Assembly (NCBI GenBank): GCA_963513935.1
Contig: OY740765.1
Location: 70,342,253-70,406,252, forward strand
Origin: Aphrophora alni
Taxonomy: Eukaryota; Arthropoda; Insecta; Hemiptera; Aphrophoridae
Length of the DNA: 64,000 nucleotides
Reading direction: 5' to 3'
In this document: one piece after another, positions 35,047 to 46,201 of the stretch
Numbering within the stretch: the first letter of the stretch is position 1
How the letters are laid out: every line of letters begins with the position of its first letter
The notes under the pieces: generated by a model
Databases searched by the model: none
What the model was told of the DNA's origin: nothing
The model's input: the letters and a program-made list of their open reading frames with translations, nothing else
Made by a program: the position numbers and the translations under genes

Positions 35047-37150
35047 CCCTTAAAACGCTCTTCAACTCAGGTGAGTTATAAATGTATATTCTTAAAACGT
35101 TCTTCGACTCACCTGAGTTGTAAACATCACTTTTTTCAATTCAATATTTTGCCCACTAAAAATTGCCCGATTGCACTGTAAAGGTAATGTTCCAAACTTT
35201 CATATTCATATAACCAAAAATCCATAAATCGATATAAATAATATGTAACAAATCGATAAAGTTAGTGTATTCCGTTGCTAGCCAGTAACTGTAATAAAAG
35301 ACAAAATTACATCATTCTTTGTCTAATTTTCACAAGTTCACAGTAACACAATTTTTCTTCCTCTTTCGATCTGTGATTTCCAAATTATCGTGACTCTTAT
35401 AGTTATAGAGATTTAAAAATTATACAAAATCAAGGATTTATAATACATTATATACTCACCTGAGTCGTAAACATCACTTTTTTCATTTCAACATTTTGCC
35501 TTCTCAAAAATTGTCTTATAATAATTTAGGTATCATTGTAAAACTATTGTTATAAACTTTCATACTCATATAACGAAAAGTCCATAAAACATAAGAAAAT
35601 ATATTTAATAAATCAATTTAGTTTGTTGTATTTTGCTGCTAGGGAGCAACATGTCAACATTTGTTGCAATATAACACAAATGACATATTGTATATTTTCA
35701 CAAGTCCAAATTTTTCCCCCAACTAATCCACAGTGTCATTATTTTATAGTATTTTTCTTTCCCTTTTGATCTGTGCCTTCCAAATTATCGTAGCTCTGAT
35801 AGTTATTGAGATATAATTTTTTTTTGAAATGATGACCAAGATCCTGCTTGTGCCTTCTTTTCGACACACTGAGAAAATTTCAAATATTTATTAGTAATAA
35901 TTTGATTTTTTTAAATAATCTTGGAAAGAAGAAGTTCAGATCTTTCGATTGGTACATTGCATTTCCCTTGGTACAAATATTTTATTTGGACTATACAAGC
36001 AAACTCGTCATTCCAAATGAGTTGAGGGGTCCTTTATTCTTCATCCAAATTGCCATTTCTGTTTCTGCTGCTTATGGGTGTTTCGTTCAGTTTAGTGCGT
36101 TTGAGGTTATTGTTTTGAAAGTTTGTTACTTTTTAATTTATTGTGAATTATTTATTATGTTTTGTTGATATTTATCGATACAGATTTATTTTCACAACTA
36201 TATTCTACAACTATTTTAAGTATATAAATTGTCTAAACAAATGTTTCTGTTTCTATTTATACAAGTTTGTTGGTGAGTTTTTGGTTTTTTGGAGAATTTT
36301 CTCATCCTTGATTACCTGACTCTAAAATATATCATTGTAGAAAATTTATAAATTCACAGTTCAATTCTACATAATTTCTCTAAACAATGGTACCTAACAA
36401 GTTGGGATTTGCATATAATAAATATTTTTGATAAACTTTTCAATATAGGCCTAACTTTTTTAGCTATTTTGTACTTTTTTAATAAAAATTTATTTTTGTA
36501 ATGAAAGTTTTCTAAATTTTTTGTATATTTTTTCATACTTTTATTCGCAATTACACCACAAAACTTTTGTATATCTTGAAAATAATTAGAAATTTTGTTT
36601 ATTCTATATATTTGTTTTTTGTGGCGTTTTGGCTTTGGTTACTGCTCAACATTTTGGTTCTAACATACTAACTACAAAATTTGTACTTCCAACTTTTTTT
36701 ATTACATACATAAATTCTACTCACCTACCTCTAACAATTAATGTATTACAAGTTGAATTTTGGAGAAAATAACTATTTTTGGTGAATTATTCAAAATAAG
36801 CCTAACTTTTTAGTAAATTCTTTTCTAAGTAAAAATTGATTTTTCAAAATGTAAATTTTATAAATTGATTTATTTTTTATTAACTATGATACAAAACTTT
36901 TGTATATCTTGAAAAAAATTACCTAAATTTTATTATGTGGTATATATAAGTTTTTTTGTAGCATTGTTACTTCACTTTTCGATTCCTGACCTACTAATTG
37001 CTAAATTTTTACATCTAATATTTTTTTCATTACATAGATGAATTCTACGCAGCTTTTAGAGAAAAATAATATATAACAAGTTGAGTTTTCCATAATATTA
37101 CGATTTTTTGTGAGTAATTGTAAATAAAATAAAAATTATATAAAAACATT
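35047..37150 (+). mobile_element. TTAA-flanked ~2-kb element family, copy 4 (right end replaced by transposase sequence)
   Basis: TTAA at 35043-35046, then CCCTTAAAACGC. The head carries AACTCA-GG-TGAGTT, and the terminal block is tandemly duplicated (CTTAAAACGYTCTTC at 35051 and 35093) with a second palindrome, ACTCACCTGAGT. A ~200-bp subterminal block is also repeated at about 35110 and 35455. The body shares the TTTTTCATTACATA.A..AATT blocks with the other copies. No tail terminus is visible. Instead the sequence runs into piggyBac-type transposase coding at 37160. Confidence 0.68.
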
Positions 37151-37159
37151 CACACTTTA

Positions 37160-37845
37160 CACAATCTATCTAAAGGGGTTTCATTTTGATTAGGGCTTTT
37201 GGAGAAATGTAGACATTGAAGAATTAATAAGAAACAATCCTGACTCATATAGTCTGGAAATACTTGTCTCGAAGAGTTGGTCTGTTTTTCAATAACCCTG
37301 AAGTCGAGTGAGAGTTACAAATCCAGTGTGAAAAATAAGGCTTGAAAATACCTTCATTTCATTTACTGAAAGATCTTTCCTGTTATTAATTCGTGAATGT
37401 TTCTTTCTTTGGGACGAAATATATAAATTTTGATCATAAGAGTTTGTCATAATTTTCCAGGAAAACCTTATCGAGAAGGATGCTAAAATAATCATAGGGC
37501 TTATTTCCTGATACAGGTAAAAAAGCAATCAATTTGTTTTTGTATAATTTAAGCATTCTCCCAAACAATTGGAGTAATGTCAATTACATTTTCAATAATA
37601 TTTACATGCTTTATTTAGATAATTATTTACACTGACATCACTGACTGTGTTGTTAATTGAATTATTTTCATCTAATAAAATATCCCTGAATTGAAGTTGT
37701 TCTTCATTATCAAAGTCTGATTCATTCACACAAAAGTCTTCACCCATTAAGCCTACCTTATCAAATATGGACATTTCATCTTCCTCTTCACTGTCACACC
37801 CAGTTTTGTTTATTTCGTTGATATAAGCATGTCTACATTTATATA
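37160..37845 (-). pseudogene. piggyBac-type transposase, N-terminal half
   Basis: The minus strand begins with an acidic region (NKTGCDSEEEDEMSIFDKVG, then ESDFDNEEQLQFRDIL), typical of piggyBac N-termini. It continues NRKDLSVNEMKVFSSLIFHT, GFVTLTRLQGY, a stop in place of the usual Trp, KTDQLFETSISRLYES and NETPLDRLCKV. This order (elkaFlglli.mG....pr.qdYW..d.lf.tpi...m....F, then DRLxK) is the start of the DDE_Tnp_1_7 domain. Coding stops abruptly at about 37160 against copy 4 body sequence, so the catalytic Asp residues are missing. This suggests, but does not prove, that the ~2-kb family derives from a piggyBac-type parent. Confidence 0.75.
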
Positions 37846-38579
37846 ATCACATATAATAAATGTGTTCTCTGTTGAGAAGGACCCGCACATTCATCACTCA
37901 TTACAGTTCAAAAAAACTAAAAACTCACACAAAGGAAAACTAACAATACCCACTTTAAAAGTATCCTATTATAGACATATACATTTGACCTCAATTTGTT
38001 ACTTACTAACTTCATCCTACAGTTACCCGCCAAACTTAACCTTATTCCAAGCGCACTAGTGTGCCCTCCTCAAACTGTAATAACTGTATTAGACCACAAG
38101 TGCGCTTTCAGCAGTGAAGATGTTCAAACATGCAGTATGCTTTATATTTGTTATGTTTACATGAACCCAATTTCCTACAATTCTTCGTTAATTTCGATAG
38201 GTTATTATATATTTCCATTTTGTACAATGTAATTTACACCTATTCTTAATTCTTTAATTTTCTTCTTTGATAATATTCTAATTCAATTCTGACATTGTGT
38301 ATTTTATATAAATTACAAAATTTATTTATTCATTTTAGTCTTGTAAAATCAGTTTGTAAAAAGACCTCATTGTATTTATTATGATAGAACATAGCTACTC
38401 ATATATCCTGATTACATTTTCATTGTGCGATTAGTCCATTGATTATTAAATGATGATAAATATTAAACAATTTATTTTGGTCTCATTTCTTTTAAAGTTA
38501 AGTCTTAATTCCCGTTGGATGTGAAAGGTTCACATAATATTTTGCTGATAAAGCAAAAATAATAGAAACCTAATTAAAA
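37846..38579. other. intron sequence, possible 5' region of the piggyBac gene
   Basis: No second TTAA terminus with AGGG was found here. No coding homology. Confidence 0.35.
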
Positions 38580-38935
38580 TTGGTAAAATATTGACAAGTG
38601 AAGGATAAGACATTTGGTTTCCGTTTGACAATCCTCATTTATTTTTATTACAAAATAATTTTATTTTTTAAATAATTGGTTTCTCCAGTTATTTAGTCAA
38701 TTGTTTTTACAAATTATAATCAAACAACTATCATCAGAATTGTACTGTGAACTCTGTCCATAAACTGTACCTACATTTCTCAACTACGGGAGACTGTAAA
38801 ATCTTTGTAAATTGTAAATACAAAGTGCTGAAGCACGTATCTGAAAATAAAATAATAAAAACACCAGTTCAAGAACAACTAGTTCTCCCACCTCATTTGC
38901 GCTCAATGCTAGAAATTATGTCACATTGCTGTTAG
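38580..38935. repeat. dispersed repeat RptC, copy 1
   Basis: Colinear with 49195-49580. Shared blocks include GGAGACTGTAA, AAAATAATAAAAACACC, AACTAGTTCTCCCACCTCAT and GTTTGACAA.CCTC. Family unknown. Confidence 0.75.
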
Positions 38936-39460
38936 GATTTTACTTTTATTAGACCTGGGTTTTTTATTTCCAAAAAAATCAGTGGTTTTACTTAATTTTA
39001 ATTTTATAATATATAAACTGTATTTTCCTAATACTCAATACAATTTTGTTTTTCACTACTAAATATTCATTATACGTAGACAAATAATATTTATATACAA
39101 TGTGTGCCACGAAGGCACATTTTTAAACAACCACCAAGTACAATGCATCAAACAAATTGTAAGATATTTTTCATAGATATTGGAAACATCCAAAAGTGTA
39201 CCAACAAATGTGTATGATGGTATCTGCAATAGAAATAAAATGGCGGCTGTTGACCATGATTTATGGTTTAAACGATAGCAAGCAATAAAATAACTTTTTA
39301 TTGACTTTAATAATTTTTGAATTTAATTACCATACAGCCTCGTCAATGCCTTAGCAAGCGAAACCATTGGTCGGCTAGACTAATTAAAAGTGGATATTAC
39401 AAAATAAATAATTGTGTTTTATTATCTTTAAAACATGTTTCTTAACAAACAAACAAAGAA
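38936..39460. other. intron sequence, probably transposon 3' flank
   Basis: No motif other than the palindromic GTGCC...GGCAC near 39103. Adjoins the transposase fragment. Confidence 0.35.
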
Positions 39461-39664
39461 TCATTCATATTGAAACCCGTCTACTGATAAGCACTGGTAG
39501 CATCGATGAACAAAAGCCTCAAAGGTATTCCTGAACAATTCCCTTGGGATGATAAGCATTTCTTCTTCAATTAGCCTTTTTAAATCCTCATCGGTTTCTA
39601 TGTCTTGGGAGTAGACCTTTTCTTTTAGATACACCCACAGACAAAAGTCACAAACTGTTAACAC
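39461..39664 (-). pseudogene. Tc1/mariner-like transposase C-terminus
   Basis: Reads CDFCLWVYLKEKVYSQDIET, then DEDLKRLIEEEM, IPRELFRNTFEAFVHRCYQC and SVDGFQYE with a stop. The blocks CDFFLWG.LKxKVY, LK.RI.E., IP.E...+......R...CI...G..FE close many insect Tc1/mariner-superfamily transposases. The upstream side is cut by the TTAA element at 39665, and the last catalytic residue region is missing. Confidence 0.75.
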
Positions 39665-40883
39665 TGTAGGTGCCGCATGTTAATTCACTTTGTTTGTTTA
39701 AAAATTAATAAAAAATATTATTTTTATACAAAACCCAACTTATAATATATCATTTTTCTCAGAGATACGTAGAATTTATCTATGTAATAAAAAAAAATTT
39801 TTTGAAACCGTTTTCAAAATTATTTTTATATGTAAACAAATGGAAATTTGCTAAAAAGGTCAGACCAGATATAACATAACCTATCTCTATTTATAGATAG
39901 GTCTATATAAATTTATAAACATTTTGCATACATTTTAGTAAAAAATAATCAATTTATAAAATTTTCATTAGACAAAATTATTTTTATAGGCCTATGTAAA
40001 CACATGGAAATTTGCTAAAAAGGTAGACCAGATTATAACATTACCTATCTCTAGACAGCTACAATATTTGATAAATCTGACAATAACATTCACTCAAAAC
40101 GATAAATTCTACAAACAATAATACAGATATTATAATTTGAATACACAAATTATAAAAAATAAATAAAACATACCTTCAAAATAACAGAAATAATCCCAAG
40201 TCACGCACAACGCCTATCACAAACCGTCATTTTACTATACAAACAAGCCTGAGTAAAACGGTAACTTGCAAGTCAGAAATAACAACCTAAAACTAACTCT
40301 AAGACGTATTGAGTAGTACCAACAGAAAGATTACAGTATATCTACCAAATACTGTAAAGATCGGTTACAAAATATCGATGTAATAATCGATATATGTTAT
40401 TTAATAAACTGCACAGAATGAAAAATGAGTTTGGTTCAGTTTGGTTACTACTTTGGTAAAATAGATATATCTCGCGATCTATGACAGATAGAAAGATTTG
40501 GAAAGCACAGATCGAAAGAGAAAGATGTGATCTATAGAACAATATTATGGTCGATCTGTTTGATAGAAATATCGAATTGGGAATATTAGAGAAAAATGAC
40601 GTCATTTTTGTTTACAACCGCTCAGCGCAATTCTTTGACGTTACGTATCAAAAATATGCAAACTTCAGCAATTTTTGGAATATTATTTATAACATTTTGT
40701 GGTATTTTTTTCCCTATGATTATGCATCTATGGAACATTAGCTTTCCAACGGTATTTTATTTATTGCGTTAGGGCGATTCTAAATGGGCGAAATGTTGAA
40801 TTGCAAAATACGTGTTTTCAGGTCGTTAGATTAAACCATGCGTTGAGAATCATCCCGCTAGCGGGTCGAATGCCACTTGAAGC
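39665..40883 (-). mobile_element. TTAA-family element, copy 5, internally deleted
   Basis: The tail end (CATGTTAATTCACTTTGTTTG) and head end (TGCCACTTGAAGC) match copy 3, but both terminal TTAA/CCC motifs are eroded. The head palindrome is CCCGCTAGCGGG (40854-40865), perfect. Length is about 1.2 kb because part of the body is missing. It directly abuts the Tc1-like fragment, into which it may have inserted. Confidence 0.7.
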
Positions 40884-40955
40884 AATAAGCCAAGCATAGC
40901 ACAAAACCTTCTGCTCTATCGTAAACAACATGCCAAAAAGCTAGAACAACCTAGG

Positions 40956-41552
40956 TTATGTTTGTTTCCTAAGAGAAATACAGGGCATTTTTTCCTGTAG
41001 AGTAGCCAACTCAACATCCACCAACTCTACCTTGTAGGGGATTGTAATGGGATTTTTAAATTTCTTTGCAATGGCTTGCGTACCATCTGCTCCAATAATA
41101 TTGCATACACGTTTCCCCATAGGTCTCTTTCCAGTCAAAGGGAATTTTAATTTTACCTTTACGCCATGTCTTGCGGAAACAAAATCCGTAAATTTCCCAC
41201 GAAGATAACTGTTAAATGCTCCACAGATATCCTTCTTTGCTATGCTCTTCCCTTGTTCGCAATCCGAACTATCAGTTATTTTAACAAGCATTATATTGTG
41301 GCAGAATGGTTTTGTTAGCGGAGTTAGTGGTTTTAAATTAACTCCAGACAGCAACTCTTCTCCTTGCAAATAATTATTATTTCCAATATCTGTTACCAGG
41401 TTGTTGTTGTGCAGATTTTCCTCCAGAAGCCAAAGTCCAAATCGTTCGTTGGTTGGTTTAATCCTGCTACCCAAGAGCTCGGAGACCTTATACATCTTGG
41501 AAGGGGCCATGTTCACTATTCTAGCTACTAATGTAAACTGAGCTACCTCCAT
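40956..41552 (-). CDS. uncharacterised intact ORF, 198 codons (ORF198)
   Basis: I do not recognise this protein. It is the only long uninterrupted frame in the intronic DNA (198 codons in ~70% AT sequence) and is less AT-rich than its flanks. ATG at 41552 has a weak context. The in-frame ATG 14 codons later (AACATGGCC; MAPSKMYKVSELLGSRIK) has a strong Kozak context and may be the true start, giving 184 residues. The product is basic and mixed alpha/beta in appearance, with no signal peptide, membrane segment or Cys/His cluster. The C-terminal part is Lys-rich (GKRPMGKRVC, AIAKKFKNPITIPYKVELVD). The opening region vaguely recalls small OB-fold-like proteins of DNA elements, but that is only an impression. 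About 200 bp upstream begins a 0.6-kb minisatellite, with a CCAAT/TATA repeat beyond. A GCATGCGCA (NRF1/ewg-like) motif lies about 40 bp upstream. Confidence 0.5.
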   Translation of the reverse strand: MEVAQFTLVARIVNMAPSKMYKVSELLGSRIKPTNERFGLWLLEENLHNNNLVTDIGNNNYLQGEELLSGVNLKPLTPLTKPFCHNIMLVKITDSSDCEQGKSIAKKDICGAFNSYLRGKFTDFVSARHGVKVKLKFPLTGKRPMGKRVCNIIGADGTQAIAKKFKNPITIPYKVELVDVELATLQEKMPCISLRKQT

Positions 41553-41747
41553 CTAATCTCCTTTCTTAAATAGTTAATCGCAAGTAATATGCATGCGCAG
41601 TACACATTGTTACGCACTGTTGTGCAATCCGGTTGACCCAGACCAGTCAGAACCTGTCTGTATAATCTAAACACACCTTCCTGTGATCTTGAAATGGTAG
41701 CCGAAATGAGGTAGCCGAAAGCAATGCGACCCCTCTTTTTATCTATT

Positions 41748-42330
41748 TGAGCCTGTGGGTTGGGTAAGTACTATGATCTTACAGCAATCGCTCGTTAGCT
41801 GGATGTACACTTTTTTGGATTGGGTAAGTACTATGATGAGAATTCAGATCCCTTCTCACCAAGTTGGGTGAGTACCATGATGGCCGATCTACCTTGATTT
41901 TGGGTTTGGTAAGTACTTAGCAATCCCGAGATAGCATAACTGTATATACACATTTTTTTTGGGTTGGGTATGTATTATAACGCTTAGGTTTGTTGGCGGA
42001 TCCACATTGGGTTTGGTAAAATATTTGGCAATCCCGAAATCGCATAGCTGGATATGCACTTTTTAGGTTAGGTAAGTGTTATAATGGTTAGGTCGGATCT
42101 CTTCTGACCAAGTTGGGTGAGTTACTTGATCAACAGATTTACCTTGATTTTGGGTTGGGTAAGTAATTGACATTCCTGAGATAGAGGGACTTACACTTTT
42201 TTTTGGGTTGGGTAAGTACTATAATGGTGTGTCTGATGGCGGATTTACCTTGGGTTGGGTAAGTACTTGAAAATATCAAGATAGCATAGCTGGATTACAC
42301 TTTTTGGGGTTGGGTAAGTACTATAATGGT
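41748..42330 (+). repeat. GGTTGGGTAAGTACT minisatellite (splice-donor-like array)
   Basis: About twelve degenerate copies of GGTTGGGTAAGTACTATAAT separated by two or three alternating spacers (GATAGCATAGCTGGAT..ACACTTTTT and GATCTACCTTGATTTT). Eight GTAAGT and two GTGAGT hexamers occur, on the + (sense) strand of the myosin-V intron. One segment reads TTTTAGGTTAGGTAAG, resembling the insect telomere unit TTAGG. Confidence 0.85.
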
Positions 42331-42984
42331 TAGGTCCTAATGTTTAATCACTCTAATGTTATACTAAAATCGTCTAGGGGTTGTGCTACTCTGACTTGGC
42401 AAAATAAACAAATTTTAAGTAACTCCTGTGCACTTGAGTAGTAAAAGCTAATAAGCTGAGCCTGAACGACAATTTTCCCGGTCTCTCTGCCTTACAAGCG
42501 CTTAACTAAATCCTCCATGAGCTTAGCCTTGTAGAATAGCTCGGGTGGTATAATTTAGGTTTAAAAAAACATACCAGTAGTCTAAACAATTATTCACTGA
42601 CGAAGCAATAAACCTAGGTTGAGATGTCTGACAAAATGTTGGATAGCAGGAGGTAACGGTTTTAAGTTTGGGTAGTGTAAAACAGTTTGGTTGAAGATTC
42701 TGTCATGAATTTCACGACCCTAGTGACAAAGATGGCGGGCTAAAGTCGTTGCATCGTACGCTGAAAAAAATTAGGTTGCTGTCTGCCTATACTGAAAACT
42801 GGATGGCAACGGCTAGGGTTCAAGTCGCTACATTTTATATTGAAAACAAGATAGTGGACGGTTGGAACGCAAGTTGTTGTATATTAGTTGAAAAACAAGG
42901 CTGGCGGTTATGAACAAGTCGGTCTACCAAAAGCCCCGGATGGGTAGGTCACAAGTCGGTGCAATTGAAGTGACAAAATGAAGC
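42331..42984. other. intron sequence between two minisatellites
   Basis: Less AT-rich than the average intron here. No motif recognised. Confidence 0.4.
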
Positions 42985-43200
42985 ATTCTGATTGGACGAG
43001 AAGCAGCGGTTCAGTTGAAGTTATAAAATGGAGCATTCTGATTGGATGAGAAGCGGTGGTGCAGTTGAAATTATAAAATGGAGCATTCTGATTGGACGAG
43101 AAGCGGTGGTGCAGTTGAAGTTATAAATGGAGCATTCTGATTGGACGAGAATCGGTCACGTGACCAAATGGACGATTCTGATTGGTCGAGAATAACTCCA
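42985..43200. repeat. 50-bp minisatellite with CCAAT and TATA-like boxes
   Basis: ATTCTGATTGG recurs at 42985, 43035, 43085, 43134 and 43175 (periods 50, 50, 49, 41). Each full unit holds CTGATTGGACGAGAAGC, GGTGGTGCAGTTGAA and TTATAAAATGGAGC. On the minus strand the first block is CCAATCAGAAT, a CCAAT box in forward orientation. On the + strand TATAAAATGG resembles a TATA box. The last unit contains TCACGTGA, an E-box palindrome. Confidence 0.85.
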
Positions 43201-44859
43201 TAAGAGCCTATGTTACTGCCTAATCCCTGGTATGTCTACTTAAAAAGATTGCTTGAATTTTTGTTTAATTAAAAATAATAGCATATCAAATTGAAATCTT
43301 ATTTTAAATTTGAAATCCACATACTTATCATATGTTTCCAGGTTGCAACTAAGGTGAAATATAGTGTGTTACGAAAAGTATTCTGAAGAACGTATTCCCG
43401 AGTGAATGAAAAAATTTCAAAATTACTCTTGGTCTCCCTGAACAAAAAGGGAATAATTTAAATATAATAACTGGAAGGATTTAACAAATAGAGGGATACC
43501 AGCAGTTTGAGGAAACTCAAACTGTTGAAGGAATTGAACAATCCAGGCCAGAAAAAAGAAGCCGAAACTTCCAATGGATTGTGCAATTCATTCTGTATTC
43601 GTGTGAACAGATCCCTGTAATAACAAATTACAAGGTCTGGGATTTGTGCGTGTTAAAAAGAAAAAAGGGGGGCGTGTACAATCCAACTTAGAAAACAGAG
43701 CTGAGTTTTCTCGTTGTAGTACCTTTATTATGAATGAAATCTGTGATGTTTCAAAATTCATTGATTATTTGTTTGCTTTATACCAGATACAGCTACAAGT
43801 CAGATTACACTCAATGTAGGGGGCCGATATCTTCATGGCCAAGAATTTTGATTTTTACTGTCTCATTTCTTATTGGGTTTTCAGTGTTTCGCTTCTTATT
43901 AACTACAGTCCTAGTTTGTGAAACTTTGCCACTAACTCTAAAACATACTTTTGATTAACATGTTTGTCTAAATTTAGTTTAAATAATTCTGCTACTCTAG
44001 TAGCACATTGTTGCGTCCATAAAAAAAATGCAATTACTACAACCTTTGCTGCAAAATGAGCAAACTATTATTTTGAAAAAAAATTACAAACCACACATTC
44101 ACATGTTACTTCACAAACACTATTCGATACAACCAAGTTGGCCTGTGAATAAAGTTAGTAAAATCATCTTATAGTCTAGAAAGTGTGTATCAATCATTAT
44201 TTTAGATTTATGATAAATCGCACAGAAAATTTAAAATATATTTTTAGCAAAACAATTGTATTAGAGCTTTAGAATGTAATTTTTCTACAATTAGTCCAAA
44301 TTGGAAAAAAAAGTCTCTGTTAAAATAAGATTTTAACAATCTTTATAAAGTGATGTGTCGCTCGACCTCATTACCATTTTAAATTGTATGGGTTGGTTTC
44401 ATTACTGTTTAGAGGTTGAAGTGGCTTTGTATAAAGTAAGAAATACAATTTATGGTTCCATGCTATTTTTGAATAATTTATGTTAAATATAATAATAAGT
44501 TTTAGTTTTTTTATAGGCCACCTGGCATATACATAGAACACTAATGAGTTCATGTACTATCTCCTACATAAGTGCGGTGTATACCGATATACACATTTTT
44601 AGACCATCCCTTCTCTTCTTCATATTTCTTTGTCTTCTTGTATAGTATGACTTTTCATACTTGACAATGTTTACTGAATATATATTTTTATGATTTAATG
44701 TGTTTTCAATGAAATTTTGAAATTTATTTTTTTTTAGTTTCACACAATGATAAATGAATTTTAATTATGTTAATGAAAATCTTGGTTTTCATCTTTAAAA
44801 ATAATTAATTTATGTATTTTTACTTATTAAATACATTTTAAAAATACAAATTTCTTCAG
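43201..44859. other. intron sequence with one tight hairpin at 43503-43524
   Basis: CAGTTTGAG-GAAA-CTCAAACTG is a perfect 9-bp stem with a GAAA tetraloop. A G-run lies at about 43667. Otherwise unassigned. Acceptor TTTCTTCAG at 44851-44859. Confidence 0.5.
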
Positions 44860-45058
44860 CTCAATTCCAAAAACAAGAAGAAGAGTTAGTGCGACGTAGA
44901 GAAGAGTGTGTTCAACTACGTGGAGTTCTTGCTAATCGCACAACAGGACTGAAAAATGTTGCTTCAACAAATTATTCATCAGAAGATTTTGATATTGCTT
45001 TAATAAATGAAGATGGTGAATTGGTTTTAGCACTTGAAGCACAAAAGAAAACTAACAG
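44860..45058 (+). CDS. didum: myosin-V exon F: distal coiled coil
   Basis: Acceptor TTCTTCAG|CTC and donor AACAG|GTAAAA. Reads QFQKQEEELVRRREECVQLR, GVLANRTTGLKNVASTNY, then EDFDIALINEDGELVLALEA, QKKTNR. It matches the vertebrate order EEL..R+EEV..LR..L, then GE...AY..LKETNR. The final AG combines with the first G of exon G to give Arg (TNR|QL), so frame and family alignment both support the junction. Confidence 0.92.
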
Positions 45059-46197
45059 GTAAAAGTATATACCATTTATACTTATGTTAAATAGAAATTA
45101 ACATTTAATAGGAATGGACAGTACTTGATTAATTAGCTTTTCAGGATTAATTTGGGAAATTTTTTCCTACCTATTTGATCAGGATTTTTTTTTTTTGTCA
45201 TATTTTTAAGGCAGTATCTTTTTCTTTTAGGACAGTGTGGTAGATTATTAGAATGATTAGATGCTAAACTATATCACTTGTCTATTAAACTCTGCTGTTT
45301 TGTATAATGTTTCACATTTTTGAGCTTATTGTTTTCATAGTCTAAATCAAAATAAAGTAGAAATTGTCTAATAATTGCCAATTGTGACGTCAGTAACCAG
45401 TAGGTAATCCTGTTTGTGGTTGAGAGATGTTCATCTGCCATTACATCAGCTTATTGGCTAAATATTGAACTTTGGATTGAAAGCTTATACGGAACAAGAT
45501 GTGAGATATTGAAAACTATATATATTAATCATATAATAGATTATTTCTATTAAAATGGTCAAGAACATGAGTCTAATCATAAGAATATTTTAGGGTTAAG
45601 AGTTTAAATATAAAATAAATAATATGGTCCATCTTGACAACCTTGTTCAAGTTATAGAAAAGAGATCTGACAACACTGTTCAGACTAAACCCTTTATATT
45701 GCTTCTGTCAAGTGAGGTAAAAAGCTGCTAGATCAAAAAATCCAAATGATGTCATCGTTGATAAAATAATAAAATTTTCACCTTGAAGAGAGGCAAGGCA
45801 AAAGACACTTCTCGAGAAAACTCCTACCAATGCGTACTGCCTGAGGTTAAAGCAGATTATCGCATGGTTGAGAGTAGATTATTTTGAAAACTTAGGATAA
45901 TAACAAAAGTTATTATTCTACAAGAATATCTTACTTCTTACTTCTTAGTACGGGCGTCCAGCATCAATCGTAGCCGATGGCCCGATGTCCAATGTACGCA
46001 GCACAAGCAAGCTGCCAAGAATATCAAAGTATAGTATTTATTAACTTAAAATAACCTCAAACTCAGAACATTAAACTGTATTAAAAGTGATAAATATGTG
46101 TATGGTATAGAACACACTAAGTTATAATAAACCTTCCAAATGAAAAATTTATTAGAGGAAATATTTCATTCAAATTTAGAAGCATTAAAAAAAGAAT
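45059..46197. other. intron with a small non-LTR 3' fragment at 45945-46010
   Basis: Near 45285 is one isolated unit of the minisatellite found at 50305 (TTGTCTATTAAACTCTGCTG, TTTTGT). The stretch 45945-46010 (TTACTTCTTAGTACGGGCG, CCGATGTCCAATGTACGCAG) resembles 56209-56290, itself the end of a non-LTR ORF2 on the minus strand. Confidence 0.5.
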
Positions 46198-46201
46198 TTA
46201 A

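Noticed and set aside
41748..42330. Telomeric (TTAGG)n tract
   Set aside because: Only one short TTAGGTTAGG-like stretch. The array unit is 40-100 bp and centred on GGTAAGTAC.
42590..42620. CTGACGA as a hammerhead box
   Set aside because: No GAAA or pairing partners nearby. Likewise CTGACGA at 3779, where GAAC and no helices follow.
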